The notes under the pieces were generated by a model, which ran no database searches, was not told the DNA's origin, and saw nothing but the letters and a program-made list of their open reading frames with translations. A stretch of 64,000 nucleotides of DNA from Bacillota bacterium. Lineage in GTDB: Bacteria > Bacillota > Clostridia > Acetivibrionales > DSM-1351. Positions 43,079 to 53,109 of the stretch are shown here, one piece after another. The stretch covers positions 1 to 64,000 of the forward strand of contig JAEWMS010000005.1 of NCBI GenBank assembly GCA_023393115.1, given 5' to 3'. The position numbers and the translations under genes are program-made. How positions within the stretch are numbered: the stretch's first letter is position 1; each line of letters opens with the position of its first letter.

Positions 43079-46000
43079 ATGAAATCTAAGTTAAGATTTA
43101 TTTCAATAATTGTAATTCTAAGTATGATATTTCCGATACTATCTGGGGTTATTCAGCCGGTTTTTGCCGCCACTGAGCTTCAGGATGTTAAGGTTGTATA
43201 TAATACTAGTACAGCTACTGCAACTATTAGCTGGAGATCTGTTCCCAATATTACCGATGGCAAAATCACATATCATGTTCCAGACGGAACAGCAACTGGC
43301 GTAAAAGAAGAGGAAATTCTACTAACTGCGCCTGTGACAAATTCGGTGCAAATACCGAATATTAGAAAAGATGTAATGTATGATTTCAAAATTACATTGA
43401 CCGATAGTAGTGGTTTTACATATGAGGGTAGCAAGTACTTCCTTGGAGGAGTTACAGTAAAGGCCACAAATGTTGAGCAGCAATCTGTAAAAATGACCGG
43501 TGGTGGTATGGAAACCGGTATATATCCTGCAGTGAAGCTGACTTGGAATATGCCAAAAGTATATGACAACGTGGGCAGTATGATACCTTTGGACAGCATG
43601 CCTAATTTGTTCTATGCAGATACCATTAACTTCAAATTTAAAATTGAATTAGATCGTATGCTTAAGGATGTTAATGTTAAATGGGATTCCAGTAGATATG
43701 TGGCCTCTATAGATGGAGGAACCCAGTGTGATGTTCTAAGGGATTCAAATGATCAGTTCTCGTTTTACCTGCTTGGAAGAAAGGATGAAAATACAGACAT
43801 ATCATCTCAGCCTTTGCCAAAAGGTTTAGAAGGGAATCAGAGCTATGTTATACAGTATCCCGATTTCCTTCCAAGCACAATATACAAAATATCAATGATA
43901 ACTATTTTCTATAATAATGCTATAGGTGATGATTCCGGAGTAATAAGCGGAGTAACGCAAAACTCCATAGATTCCGATTATATATGTACTCCGGTAAGGT
44001 TTCAATTGACAAAGGATACATTGGATAACTTATATGTCCGCGTATTCCGAGTAAATCAGAAAGGTGTTCCCCTTCTTAATCTTACATATGATGTACAGAC
44101 TAGCTATGGGTCATCGTGGAAACCCAGTGAGAATGTCATTAATGATAGGGATTTAGGTACTGATCCTGCCCCGATTATTGACATTATTAAGGGTGAGAAC
44201 AATCCTGTAAAATACAGAATTGTTGTAATAGAAGGTAGAATTCAATCACCTGTTATGGAATATAGTATGCAGGATGACCTTGTAAAGCCTCCTGTACCAA
44301 ACAATATACTGACAAATGTGGAACTGCAATATCCGGATCCAGCTACGACTACTGTAAAAGAAACATCCTCAAAGGTTACAATTACCTGGGATTATCCTGG
44401 TGACGATTTGTGGGAACAGATAAAAAATCAGGACTACTATTTTCATTTTAATTTAAGTCTTGCAGAGGATCCTATAAGTACTCCACAAAAGCTTATTGTG
44501 GATGGAGAAGAAAAGTTTTTTGAAGTAAAATTCAGAGATGTATTAAGTGTAAGTGCAAGTAAAATAGTTGTAGACAAAACCGGAACCAAGCCAAGGCTGA
44601 AATATGAGGTGGATGGTTATAAGCTGTTTAGAGTTGTAGGTCAAAATGATGAAATTGGTTTACCAAACATGGAACCTGCAAATGCGTACCAGCCGGCCCA
44701 AGCATACCCTGAACATCTGCTTCCGAATAAAACCTATTACCTTCAGATGTTCACAAGTACTAGTGGTCAAAGGGACAAGGAGTACGTGGTTGGAGATTCT
44801 TTTTCAGAAAAGTCTCTTATAACCAGCTTTACGACGCTTTCTCCAGCCTCCAGAGACGTAACTGTTCCAAAATATTTGCAGCTGGTAGAACCCCCTGTAG
44901 TAACTCCGAGTGACAGTGGTACTCCAAAGGAGGCTACTGTAAAATTGAGATTTGACCAGATAACAGTAGATTGGAAAAGCATTTCACCTGAGACAGCCGG
45001 AGAAGGTCAAATATATTATGATCTGTATATGAGTACAAGTCCTGATAGTTCAAACTTTGCTAAAATCGGTACTTTTCCTGATTTAGCAAAGGGAGATGTA
45101 GACTTTTCAGCGCAACTTGACAAAAACACTACATGGGTAAATGCAAAAATAAACAAGTTTACCGGTGCTAATGCAGGAATCTTTGGGAATTCTTTAGCAC
45201 CTAACTCCACATATTATTTTATGGTTAAGGTAAGGCTAATTCTTCCAAATGGTGATACCAAGGAGTCAATAAACTCTGTTTTGCTACCTGTAACCATTCC
45301 AAGAGGGGAACCAACGGATCCGGACGACTCAGTTCTTCGACCCGAGGCGCCTGAGGATTTTGCCATAGCAGTGGATGAAAACGGGGACCAGCTGTTGACC
45401 GGACAGAGGGTGACCTTTGAATGGACAATTAGAGATAACAAAGCGGCATATGAACTGATAGCAACTTCGTCAAGAGTGGCTCCCGATGCTACAACCGACG
45501 CAGGTGGCGGTATTAATACAGACCCCACATATATAAGCTTTATAGGAACCTTTGGAAACAGGGGAAATGACGGAGATGGTACCGACCTCGTTATGAATCC
45601 CAACATAACTCCATTACCTGGAAAATTTGAAATAATCCAGGGTGAGGACGGCACTTCGAAGTGCAGATATACCATTGATACCTGGCTGTTTCCAAACAAG
45701 GTATATTACTTTAGTTTAAGAGCACTGACGATGGAAAACCATGTGGTTCAAAAATCCAGTGTTTGGATTTCAATACCTGTTACTACTACATTAATAGAGA
45801 GTCCTACAATGCTTCAGGTGGTTAATGACTGTTCATTAGCCTTCAATTGGTATGGAACTCTGTCTGCTGAGAGCTATCAAATCAGGTTGAAGCCTGTAGG
45901 TGAAATAGATTACGTTGTACTCAAAAAGACACAGTACACAATAGTACAGGATTCAAAGTACTATAATTATGCACGGACAACGAAGGATATTAGTCTGAAA

Positions 46001-47947
46001 CCGGATACCGAATATAACATACAGGTTGTAAGCAAGGTAAATGGTGTTGAAAGTGTCATTGATATCTTAAAATATTCATCCAATGATTATTACAAGACAA
46101 GGGATGATTATCATGAGATAGATGTAAGATGGCAGGGAGTCGCAATTGATCCTTATACTGAGTTCGAAATAGCAATTAAGACAGAGGATGATACTGAGTA
46201 TACCGTTCTGGACAACAGTAAGGATTTGGAACAGTATGTTGATCTTTCAACCCATACATATCCGTACTATATAGAAAAGAGTATAAATAATGTAAATAAT
46301 AGCTACTATACGTACAATGCCAGAATTAAATCGGTTGAGGTGACCTTACCGGATGGTACAAAAGAACATAAGGCACTAAAATCCAATACCAAGTACTATA
46401 TCAAGGTCAGAGCAAAAAAGACAGATTCTATAAATATGGAAGCTGTAGCAAGATCTAAATACGCGGGTCCTGTAAACACCAGAACTGAGTTTAATCAAGA
46501 TGATTATGATGATGTTGATGACGATACTGGTAATACAGCCAAATTTTTGGACATGCTGGATGAACTGGAGAAGAACATATACTGGGAAGTAAATAGGGTT
46601 AACAGCTCTATAAATAAGATTTACGTTAAGGATGAAAGAATTGTAAATCTTCTTGAAACCCCTGGCAACTATTCAATAACGCTTGACTTATCTCAGAGCC
46701 CGGGTTATGTGTACAACGAAGAGATTTATATGGCCAAAAGTATACTGGTAGCATTGAAGGGCACAAGCAAAAGTTTTATTATTAAGTTAAAAGGTATCGA
46801 GTATACAATCAGACCTGACACTTTTGATGTTGAAAACATGGAAGAGTTTAAAAAGGCTTCAGAGCTAAGCGGTTCAAAGGACGTCTATTTGCAGCTTAAC
46901 AATACTCAAAGTTCAGGTATACAGCCTGTGGGGCCGGAGAATACTTCTGAAGCTTCAAAAATGAATGTACTGTCCACTCAGGTAGTAGCGTCCAGAAAAA
47001 CCAGCACTGCCATAAAGGATATGATAAAGGATAAGCTCTACAATGAGAAAACAGGTATTATTCAGAAAAAGCTGGCAGTGTTGAAAAACCCAAATAACAG
47101 CAAAACAAAAGGGAAGCAAGAGGAGGTAGATAAATACCTGCTCCAGCTTGTTGACGAGATCAAGAGTGAACTTTCCTATTATATAGATGACATAATTAAT
47201 GGAGCCAGTTACTCAAATGGTTTATTCATGGAAAAATACAGTGTTACCAAGTTTAGTTCACCGATGGCAATAAAGATGCAGTATCAGGGAAGTACATTGG
47301 CTAATCCGTATGTTTTATACAGTTCAAGTGGAAACTGGCAGAAGCTTTCCATGAATATTAAACGTGAAACAGGCTTCTTGAGTTATTATGTAACCGGTAC
47401 CGGTAAGTATGTTATTTTCTCCGCAAAAGATATAACATCAACGATATCGGATGATAATCCAGCCAAGGAGTATATCACCAAGCTTGCATCAAATTATGAT
47501 CTGGCGGCTGTATTTTCAGGTGCGGAAAACTCATTTAATGCAAAACTTACAGTAACAGTTAAGGAAGCCGTACTATTATTTGAGTTAATATCTGAGTCTA
47601 GGGTTGACGATCAGAAGAGTGTAAAAGATAAGGCAAAAGCCTATGGACTTGATAAAATTATTAATGTTACAAATTTAAATAGGAATATTACCAAACAGGA
47701 GACAGCCGCAGTTGTGATAAAACTATACTGCCAGAAGACCGGCGCAGATTATAGTAAGCTAAAGGCATCCTTTAGAAAGTCTATAATGGATGACAATAAT
47801 ATAGCAGACAAATATGCTATACCTGTTTATGCTTGCCTGGAAATGAATATTATGAGTTTGGATTCCGATTCAAAATTCAATCCTTCTAATACCATTAACA
47901 GAGCCGAATTTGTCGTTGCTGTAGAAAAAATGCTTGATAGTCTGTAA
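43079..47947 (+). CDS. Large secreted fibronectin III-like protein with C-terminal SLH domains, 1622 residues
   Basis: A signal peptide (about 1-31, ending VFAA) is followed by a long series of fibronectin III-like units (about 32-1145), some with typical ends such as PNTKYYIKVRAKK and PDTEYNIQVVSK. An acidic linker rich in DDYDDVDDD (about 1143-1150) leads to a module of about 330 residues ending with a WQKLSMN...GTGKYVIFS beta motif. SLH-type repeats close the protein (about 1490-1622; FNPSNTINRAEFVVAVEKML). GGGGG precedes the ATG. It is a paralogue of the next gene in overall layout. No catalytic domain is recognised; a structural or adhesive wall role is inferred. Confidence 0.82.
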   Translation: MKSKLRFISIIVILSMIFPILSGVIQPVFAATELQDVKVVYNTSTATATISWRSVPNITDGKITYHVPDGTATGVKEEEILLTAPVTNSVQIPNIRKDVMYDFKITLTDSSGFTYEGSKYFLGGVTVKATNVEQQSVKMTGGGMETGIYPAVKLTWNMPKVYDNVGSMIPLDSMPNLFYADTINFKFKIELDRMLKDVNVKWDSSRYVASIDGGTQCDVLRDSNDQFSFYLLGRKDENTDISSQPLPKGLEGNQSYVIQYPDFLPSTIYKISMITIFYNNAIGDDSGVISGVTQNSIDSDYICTPVRFQLTKDTLDNLYVRVFRVNQKGVPLLNLTYDVQTSYGSSWKPSENVINDRDLGTDPAPIIDIIKGENNPVKYRIVVIEGRIQSPVMEYSMQDDLVKPPVPNNILTNVELQYPDPATTTVKETSSKVTITWDYPGDDLWEQIKNQDYYFHFNLSLAEDPISTPQKLIVDGEEKFFEVKFRDVLSVSASKIVVDKTGTKPRLKYEVDGYKLFRVVGQNDEIGLPNMEPANAYQPAQAYPEHLLPNKTYYLQMFTSTSGQRDKEYVVGDSFSEKSLITSFTTLSPASRDVTVPKYLQLVEPPVVTPSDSGTPKEATVKLRFDQITVDWKSISPETAGEGQIYYDLYMSTSPDSSNFAKIGTFPDLAKGDVDFSAQLDKNTTWVNAKINKFTGANAGIFGNSLAPNSTYYFMVKVRLILPNGDTKESINSVLLPVTIPRGEPTDPDDSVLRPEAPEDFAIAVDENGDQLLTGQRVTFEWTIRDNKAAYELIATSSRVAPDATTDAGGGINTDPTYISFIGTFGNRGNDGDGTDLVMNPNITPLPGKFEIIQGEDGTSKCRYTIDTWLFPNKVYYFSLRALTMENHVVQKSSVWISIPVTTTLIESPTMLQVVNDCSLAFNWYGTLSAESYQIRLKPVGEIDYVVLKKTQYTIVQDSKYYNYARTTKDISLKPDTEYNIQVVSKVNGVESVIDILKYSSNDYYKTRDDYHEIDVRWQGVAIDPYTEFEIAIKTEDDTEYTVLDNSKDLEQYVDLSTHTYPYYIEKSINNVNNSYYTYNARIKSVEVTLPDGTKEHKALKSNTKYYIKVRAKKTDSINMEAVARSKYAGPVNTRTEFNQDDYDDVDDDTGNTAKFLDMLDELEKNIYWEVNRVNSSINKIYVKDERIVNLLETPGNYSITLDLSQSPGYVYNEEIYMAKSILVALKGTSKSFIIKLKGIEYTIRPDTFDVENMEEFKKASELSGSKDVYLQLNNTQSSGIQPVGPENTSEASKMNVLSTQVVASRKTSTAIKDMIKDKLYNEKTGIIQKKLAVLKNPNNSKTKGKQEEVDKYLLQLVDEIKSELSYYIDDIINGASYSNGLFMEKYSVTKFSSPMAIKMQYQGSTLANPYVLYSSSGNWQKLSMNIKRETGFLSYYVTGTGKYVIFSAKDITSTISDDNPAKEYITKLASNYDLAAVFSGAENSFNAKLTVTVKEAVLLFELISESRVDDQKSVKDKAKAYGLDKIINVTNLNRNITKQETAAVVIKLYCQKTGADYSKLKASFRKSIMDDNNIADKYAIPVYACLEMNIMSLDSDSKFNPSNTINRAEFVVAVEKMLDSL

Positions 47948-48029
47948 AGTATGCAAAGTTTGTAAGTTTGTAAAGGCTGTTAAGTATTAGCTTTTTAGAA
48001 CAGGAAAGACATTAAGTATAGTTCATTTT

Positions 48030-48044
48030 GGCCGCTTTTGCGGC
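48030..48044 (+). other. Short GC-rich hairpin before the fourth SLH gene
   Basis: GCCGC, a TTTT loop and GCGGC form a compact hairpin five bases before the GGGGG ribosome-binding site of the next gene. It could mark a transcript end or tune translation. Confidence 0.4.
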
Positions 48045-48065
48045 AGCTGGGGGTTAACGTTTACA

Positions 48066-51000
48066 ATGAGAACAAAAAGAATACTGGCGGGAATAATATT
48101 AATTGCATTTATTATTACATCATTTGGAATGTACGGAGTTTTCGGTGCAGATATTCCAACACAGTCGGCCCCTTCAGGTTTAAAAATAGCGGCTACTGAT
48201 GCAGCGGAACCTGCTATTGGCTACAGTCAACATCAAGGAGGGGAGTCGGGGTTTTATGCAGACATAACCTGGGATAATCTAGCTAAACCATCCGGTATAA
48301 CCGTGTTAGGACAGTACATAAATATATACCTTGAGGAATCACCTAAAGGTTATAAGGCTGCCAAACCGGTTTACGCCCATGAAAAAGCACTGGATGCAGG
48401 TACAAAGCCTATACGATTGAAAGACTTGAAATCGGGAACAGTTTATAAGGCAAATGCCAGAGCTTATTATGAATACCCCAATCCGTTACCCACCGGACCT
48501 ATTCTAAAATCCGGGGAATCAACAAATTCCAATTCGGTAAGATTTATGACCGATATAAATGTTCAATGCTTTTCGGCAGGGACAGGACAGGTTAAAATTG
48601 TGTGGGATGATGTATGGGTTGATGGGAAGAGAATAAGTTATAAATTGTATGTTTCAGAAGACAAGGATTTTAAAAATACCTTCCCAATAACTATAAATGA
48701 GGATAATATTAGCAAAGATGGTCCGGCCGTTGTTAATGAGAGTGATGGAACACTTGAGTATGTTCAGAATGTAAAAAATTCAGGACGTGTGTATTATGTT
48801 AAATTAGTACCATCCCTTGACGACAAAACAATCGTAAAAAGCGATGTAGAAAAAGTATTTGCTACGTCTACTAATATATTGGTTAAAACTTCAAAGATGT
48901 TTAAAAATGATTCAGGAACGGTTTGGAAACTTGAATGGAGCCCTGTATTAACCAGTCTTTCCGGGGCTGAAAGTAATGTAAAGGTTGAATATGAAATAAC
49001 CAGCTATGATGCTCAGAATAAAGAGACAACCCTTGCAGTAAAAGAAGGTACCATGCATGTAATAACAGTGCCGGATAATTCGCCTACCGTATACTATAAA
49101 ATAAGGGCTAATGTTACAAAGGATGGACAGCCCTATTATCCTCCAGCCCTAAATATTAAGCTGGAATCCGAAAAGTTTGCTTTAATGGAAATGGAAATAC
49201 CAACAACCCCTTCCATGCCTGTTATAGTTCCTAGTATCAAGGACTCAACCGGAAAAGTTATAATTTCCTATGAAGATATGGTTACAGCTGAAGGTCCTAT
49301 TAAGGGTGAACTGGGTAAGGATACTGCAACAGTACTTTGGGAAGCTCCCAGAAAAGCTGACGGTAGCATTGATAACGGAGTTTTATATGACATTTGGCTG
49401 ATAGAGGATGCAAATACAATTGATGATCCTCCAACCAGTACTCTTATACAAGAGTCTTATCTCCCGGTAGAGGCGAATTTTGTTAGAGATGCTACTAATA
49501 ATAATCAAATAGTTGGTTATAAGTATAAACTTACCAACCTGATACCAAATCATACATACTATTTTAAGATAGTAGCTAAAAAAATATTTGCTGAAGAGGT
49601 AGATGGGATCATCCAAAATGTAACTCGAACCTCCATACCTGCAGTCAAACTTATCATAACACCACCGGGCGGAGGCATTGATACACCTTTGATTCCTTCA
49701 AATCCTCCTCTTGAAATAAAGAAGCAGGCTGATACTAAAAAACCAATGCTCACTGAAGACAGTGTTACAATACAATTGAAAAACAGATGGTATGAATTAT
49801 TTGACAAGATACAAAACACAGGTAAGTGGTATTACGTTAAAACTGATAAAACAAATCGTACTGACACAGATATAGAGTATAATCCATATGACCCGAATAA
49901 TCCGTCAGATAAAAAATACCGTAAAGTGGAGTATGGAGAAGGTGTTTCCCTGTATGTGGGTGTTGAAGAGTATGTTGAGGGTATCGAACAAAAAGTTTCG
50001 GATCTAAACAAATATCCTGTGGAGAATTACAAGGTCGGAAACATCCCGGCAAACCCTATAGCACCTGCCAATCAGGATGCTTATGAAAACCTTAATAAGG
50101 ATTTAAATGCTCCCGAGGGGTTCGATACTAATGGAATGCCAGTATACGCTGCCCACAATATTATCATACCGGTAAATGAACTTGAGCCCAATACCACCTA
50201 TATTCTGTGGGTAAGGGCAACAAGGCCTGATCCGGAAAATCCCGGCCAGTTGTTGATATCCGATGTATCAAATCCTCTAATTTTCACTACTCTGCCAGCT
50301 TCTGGCCAGGATGTAGAAATGCCAACTGTGCCAAATCTGAGCTATAACAATGTTTCAGATACCTTTGTAGATCTGGTATGGGATTACAAAGAGGGGAACA
50401 AGTACTACATTAAGTATGGGACTGTAGATAACCCTGACAGAGCAGGTAATCCAGTGGAGGTTACCACCGCAGAAATAGTAGAGTCAGGTCTGAGTTACTA
50501 TAGGATACCTGGACTTAAGCCAGATACACAATACTATTTTTGGATTCAGGCCGAAGCCTTTAGCTCGGATCAAACTATAAGTGAAAAGTCAGTATGGAGT
50601 GATTCACTGCTGATTAAAACCCTTAAAGAACTGCCACCTGCTACTCCTAGAGGTTTTGGTGTGAAAAACACTTCTGATGCGGTTACCAATACAACTATTA
50701 CCTTTGAATGGATACAGGAAGATAATCTTGAGTACATACTTGAAATCGCCAGCAGTGTAGATTATACCGACGCAAAGGAATATAGTGCCGGAAGCGTTTC
50801 GGAATTCAAGGCTACAGGCCTTATTTCCAACCACAAATATTTTGCAAGATTGTATGCATATGATCCGGCAAAAAAACTGCGTTCTCAGCCGACCCAGAGC
50901 ATATATGTCAGAACACGCACAAGCACAGATGATTATGACTCTGATAAGGATATAGACAGCGTTATAACAGGAGATTTTATTAATAAAGGAACTACAGCAA

Positions 51001-52115
51001 TCGGCGGAGTATGGACAATTAAGATAATTGGAGTCAATGCTGACAGGCTTGTAGAAAAAATGAAGACAGACAAGGTTCTGGACTATACCGTGGACATGAC
51101 CAAACCACCTGCCGGTACTACAAGCATTTCAGTTTGGGTGGCAAAGAGAGTGTTTGATAACCTGGAACAGCTTCAGGAAAATGTCACCTTTAAGACTGCA
51201 GTGATTACATACAACTTTAAGGCTGGCATACTGTCGGATGTTTCCAGTATTGATACAAAAAAAGAACAGATTTATATTATTGATATTGTTTTAACGCCAC
51301 AGAAACCAGTTGCAAATACCAATGAACTGGTACTGAAGAAGCCTTTGGCGCAGATTGGAGTAAAACTTGATACGGGGGCAGATGTGATAACGGTATCACA
51401 ATTTTCCAAGCCTTTAGTGATTGGATATCCGTATACAAATTCCAAAGAGTATACTGAAGGTAAAACTTACGGATATATGTATAACTCGGTAGTTAGTAAA
51501 TGGGAGCAACAGGTCACTTCAGCACAATATGACCCTGACAACAGTGTAGGTGTTATAAATGTTAATACTCATGCACCCGGACTATTTGCAATTGCTGACA
51601 GAACAAACAATTTATTTGATGATACCTATGGCAATAAATACGAAAGTTCAATAATAAATGTTGCATATAGACACAAGCTTAAAAGTGTCTCGGGAAGAAT
51701 GTTTAACCCGAATAAAACTATAACAGTTGGCGATGCTGTAAAGCTTTTGTTTGATACTATAGAGAATTATAAATACGGAAGCGATTATATGCAGACAGCG
51801 GTAAAAATAGGATTAACCAATAAAAATACACAGGCCTCCTCATTATGCACCAGACAGGAAGCAGCCGCTATGGCAACTGTTTTATATGAGATTAAGTCGA
51901 GTACGCGTACTAAATCCGACCTTGATGTGCTCAAAAGCTATAGCGACTACGGGCAGGTTGATAAGACGATTTTAAGCAAGGTAGCATTTGCAGCAGAAAA
52001 TGGTTTTATACCAAATTCGGCAGCATCAAAGTTAAATCCTAATGAGAAGATAACTAGAGGTGAGTTCATGTATATGATAGAAAAAGCACTTATACTCGCT
52101 GGTGAGATTGAATAA
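48066..52115 (+). CDS. Large secreted fibronectin III-like protein with C-terminal SLH domains, 1349 residues
   Basis: The protein has a signal peptide (about 1-29, ending VFGAD), several fibronectin III-like units (for example VPDNSPTVYYKIRANV, PNHTYYFKIVAK, PDTQYYFWIQAE), an acidic DDYDSDKDIDS linker near 957-967, a beta-rich module (about 970-1180) and SLH-type repeats at the end (about 1195-1349; FNPNKTITVGDAVKLLF, LNPNEKITRGEFMYMIEKAL). The order fibronectin III, acidic linker, beta module, SLH is the same as in the preceding gene, so the two are paralogues. GGGGG precedes the ATG by several bases. A terminator at 52204 closes this unit. Confidence 0.82.
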   Translation: MRTKRILAGIILIAFIITSFGMYGVFGADIPTQSAPSGLKIAATDAAEPAIGYSQHQGGESGFYADITWDNLAKPSGITVLGQYINIYLEESPKGYKAAKPVYAHEKALDAGTKPIRLKDLKSGTVYKANARAYYEYPNPLPTGPILKSGESTNSNSVRFMTDINVQCFSAGTGQVKIVWDDVWVDGKRISYKLYVSEDKDFKNTFPITINEDNISKDGPAVVNESDGTLEYVQNVKNSGRVYYVKLVPSLDDKTIVKSDVEKVFATSTNILVKTSKMFKNDSGTVWKLEWSPVLTSLSGAESNVKVEYEITSYDAQNKETTLAVKEGTMHVITVPDNSPTVYYKIRANVTKDGQPYYPPALNIKLESEKFALMEMEIPTTPSMPVIVPSIKDSTGKVIISYEDMVTAEGPIKGELGKDTATVLWEAPRKADGSIDNGVLYDIWLIEDANTIDDPPTSTLIQESYLPVEANFVRDATNNNQIVGYKYKLTNLIPNHTYYFKIVAKKIFAEEVDGIIQNVTRTSIPAVKLIITPPGGGIDTPLIPSNPPLEIKKQADTKKPMLTEDSVTIQLKNRWYELFDKIQNTGKWYYVKTDKTNRTDTDIEYNPYDPNNPSDKKYRKVEYGEGVSLYVGVEEYVEGIEQKVSDLNKYPVENYKVGNIPANPIAPANQDAYENLNKDLNAPEGFDTNGMPVYAAHNIIIPVNELEPNTTYILWVRATRPDPENPGQLLISDVSNPLIFTTLPASGQDVEMPTVPNLSYNNVSDTFVDLVWDYKEGNKYYIKYGTVDNPDRAGNPVEVTTAEIVESGLSYYRIPGLKPDTQYYFWIQAEAFSSDQTISEKSVWSDSLLIKTLKELPPATPRGFGVKNTSDAVTNTTITFEWIQEDNLEYILEIASSVDYTDAKEYSAGSVSEFKATGLISNHKYFARLYAYDPAKKLRSQPTQSIYVRTRTSTDDYDSDKDIDSVITGDFINKGTTAIGGVWTIKIIGVNADRLVEKMKTDKVLDYTVDMTKPPAGTTSISVWVAKRVFDNLEQLQENVTFKTAVITYNFKAGILSDVSSIDTKKEQIYIIDIVLTPQKPVANTNELVLKKPLAQIGVKLDTGADVITVSQFSKPLVIGYPYTNSKEYTEGKTYGYMYNSVVSKWEQQVTSAQYDPDNSVGVINVNTHAPGLFAIADRTNNLFDDTYGNKYESSIINVAYRHKLKSVSGRMFNPNKTITVGDAVKLLFDTIENYKYGSDYMQTAVKIGLTNKNTQASSLCTRQEAAAMATVLYEIKSSTRTKSDLDVLKSYSDYGQVDKTILSKVAFAAENGFIPNSAASKLNPNEKITRGEFMYMIEKALILAGEIE

Positions 52116-52203
52116 CAAAAGGGTTGCGTAGTTATACTTGCTCCCACAGTTATCTATATTTGGGAAATGAAAATATTTAAATGTATATCAATTTTTAAAA
52201 AGG

Positions 52204-52239
52204 CAATAATTTTATTATTAATAAAATTGTTGTTTTTTT
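52204..52239 (+). terminator. Terminator after the SLH gene cluster
   Basis: CAATAATTTTAT at 52204-52215 pairs with ATAAAATTGTTG at 52221-52232 with one G-U pair, followed by seven T. Confidence 0.85.
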
Positions 52240-52315
52240 ATGCCCACAAAGGTATATGCATTAACCCAATATATGGATATTATTATTGTAAGCTATGTGG
52301 GAGTTAGGAGGAATA

Positions 52316-53068
52316 ATGAAAAGGTTTTTTTTACTTTTAACTGTAGGTATTCTGGCTGCAGCAATCATCGGTACAACTTATTACATAAACACTTACAGAA
52401 ATTCTGAAAACAGTAAGATATCAATATCTGACGCTTTTAAGTCCTCAGGGGCGAAAATGGTAGTAAATGAGCTTTATTTTTTTGCGCGAGCTGATAAGAG
52501 TATGAAAAGGCTGGAGGACTTAACCGCGATTTGCGAAGATGTTTTTAATACTCTTGGAGTCACCGGCTATTCAAAGAACGCAACAAGTACCGATACTCTT
52601 GTTAAAAATGACATGTCAGGAACCACTAAAGAAGGCGTAAAAATTACTGCAATGGCAAGTATTGTAGGGAATAAATCCGGCGCTGGAGACAAATATATAA
52701 CTATAGATGCAACTGATACCGTAAACGGTTCGGCTTTGCTCTTAAGAGATAAAATCGACAGTGTTTTTAGTAAATACGGGCTTAAAGCTGTTGTCAACTC
52801 ATGTATTACCGGAACCTATGAAGGCAATCTGCAGGATGTTCAGTTGGAAAACATATGCAGAAAGATTCTTAACGACAGTGATGCAAAAAAGGTTGATAGC
52901 ATGAGACAGGAAAACATTATCAGCGTATCTGCCTTCTCACCTATGATTGAAGATAAGCTGAGTATCGATGGGAAGAACATTAACTTGAGTCTTGCTATCA
53001 GATACAATAAAATCGAAAACAAGACTTACCTTTGGGTGGCAACACCTGTGGTGAACACCGAATACTAA
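52316..53068 (+). CDS. ywmB: YwmB family protein
   Basis: The 250-residue product starts MKRFFLLLTVGILAAAIIG, a membrane anchor or signal peptide, followed by a DUF1779/YwmB-type extracytoplasmic domain. The call relies on overall pattern and on position directly before murA and spoIID, the same order as ywmB-murAA-spoIID-spoIIQ in B. subtilis. The molecular function is unknown; the family is confined to spore-forming Firmicutes. GGAGG before ATG 52316 fixes the start; a longer frame from 52295 is rejected. Confidence 0.75.
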   Translation: MKRFFLLLTVGILAAAIIGTTYYINTYRNSENSKISISDAFKSSGAKMVVNELYFFARADKSMKRLEDLTAICEDVFNTLGVTGYSKNATSTDTLVKNDMSGTTKEGVKITAMASIVGNKSGAGDKYITIDATDTVNGSALLLRDKIDSVFSKYGLKAVVNSCITGTYEGNLQDVQLENICRKILNDSDAKKVDSMRQENIISVSAFSPMIEDKLSIDGKNINLSLAIRYNKIENKTYLWVATPVVNTEY

Positions 53069-53109
53069 GTGTAGCAGTACAAAATTTATAGAAGAGGGGA
53101 AGAGCTCAC

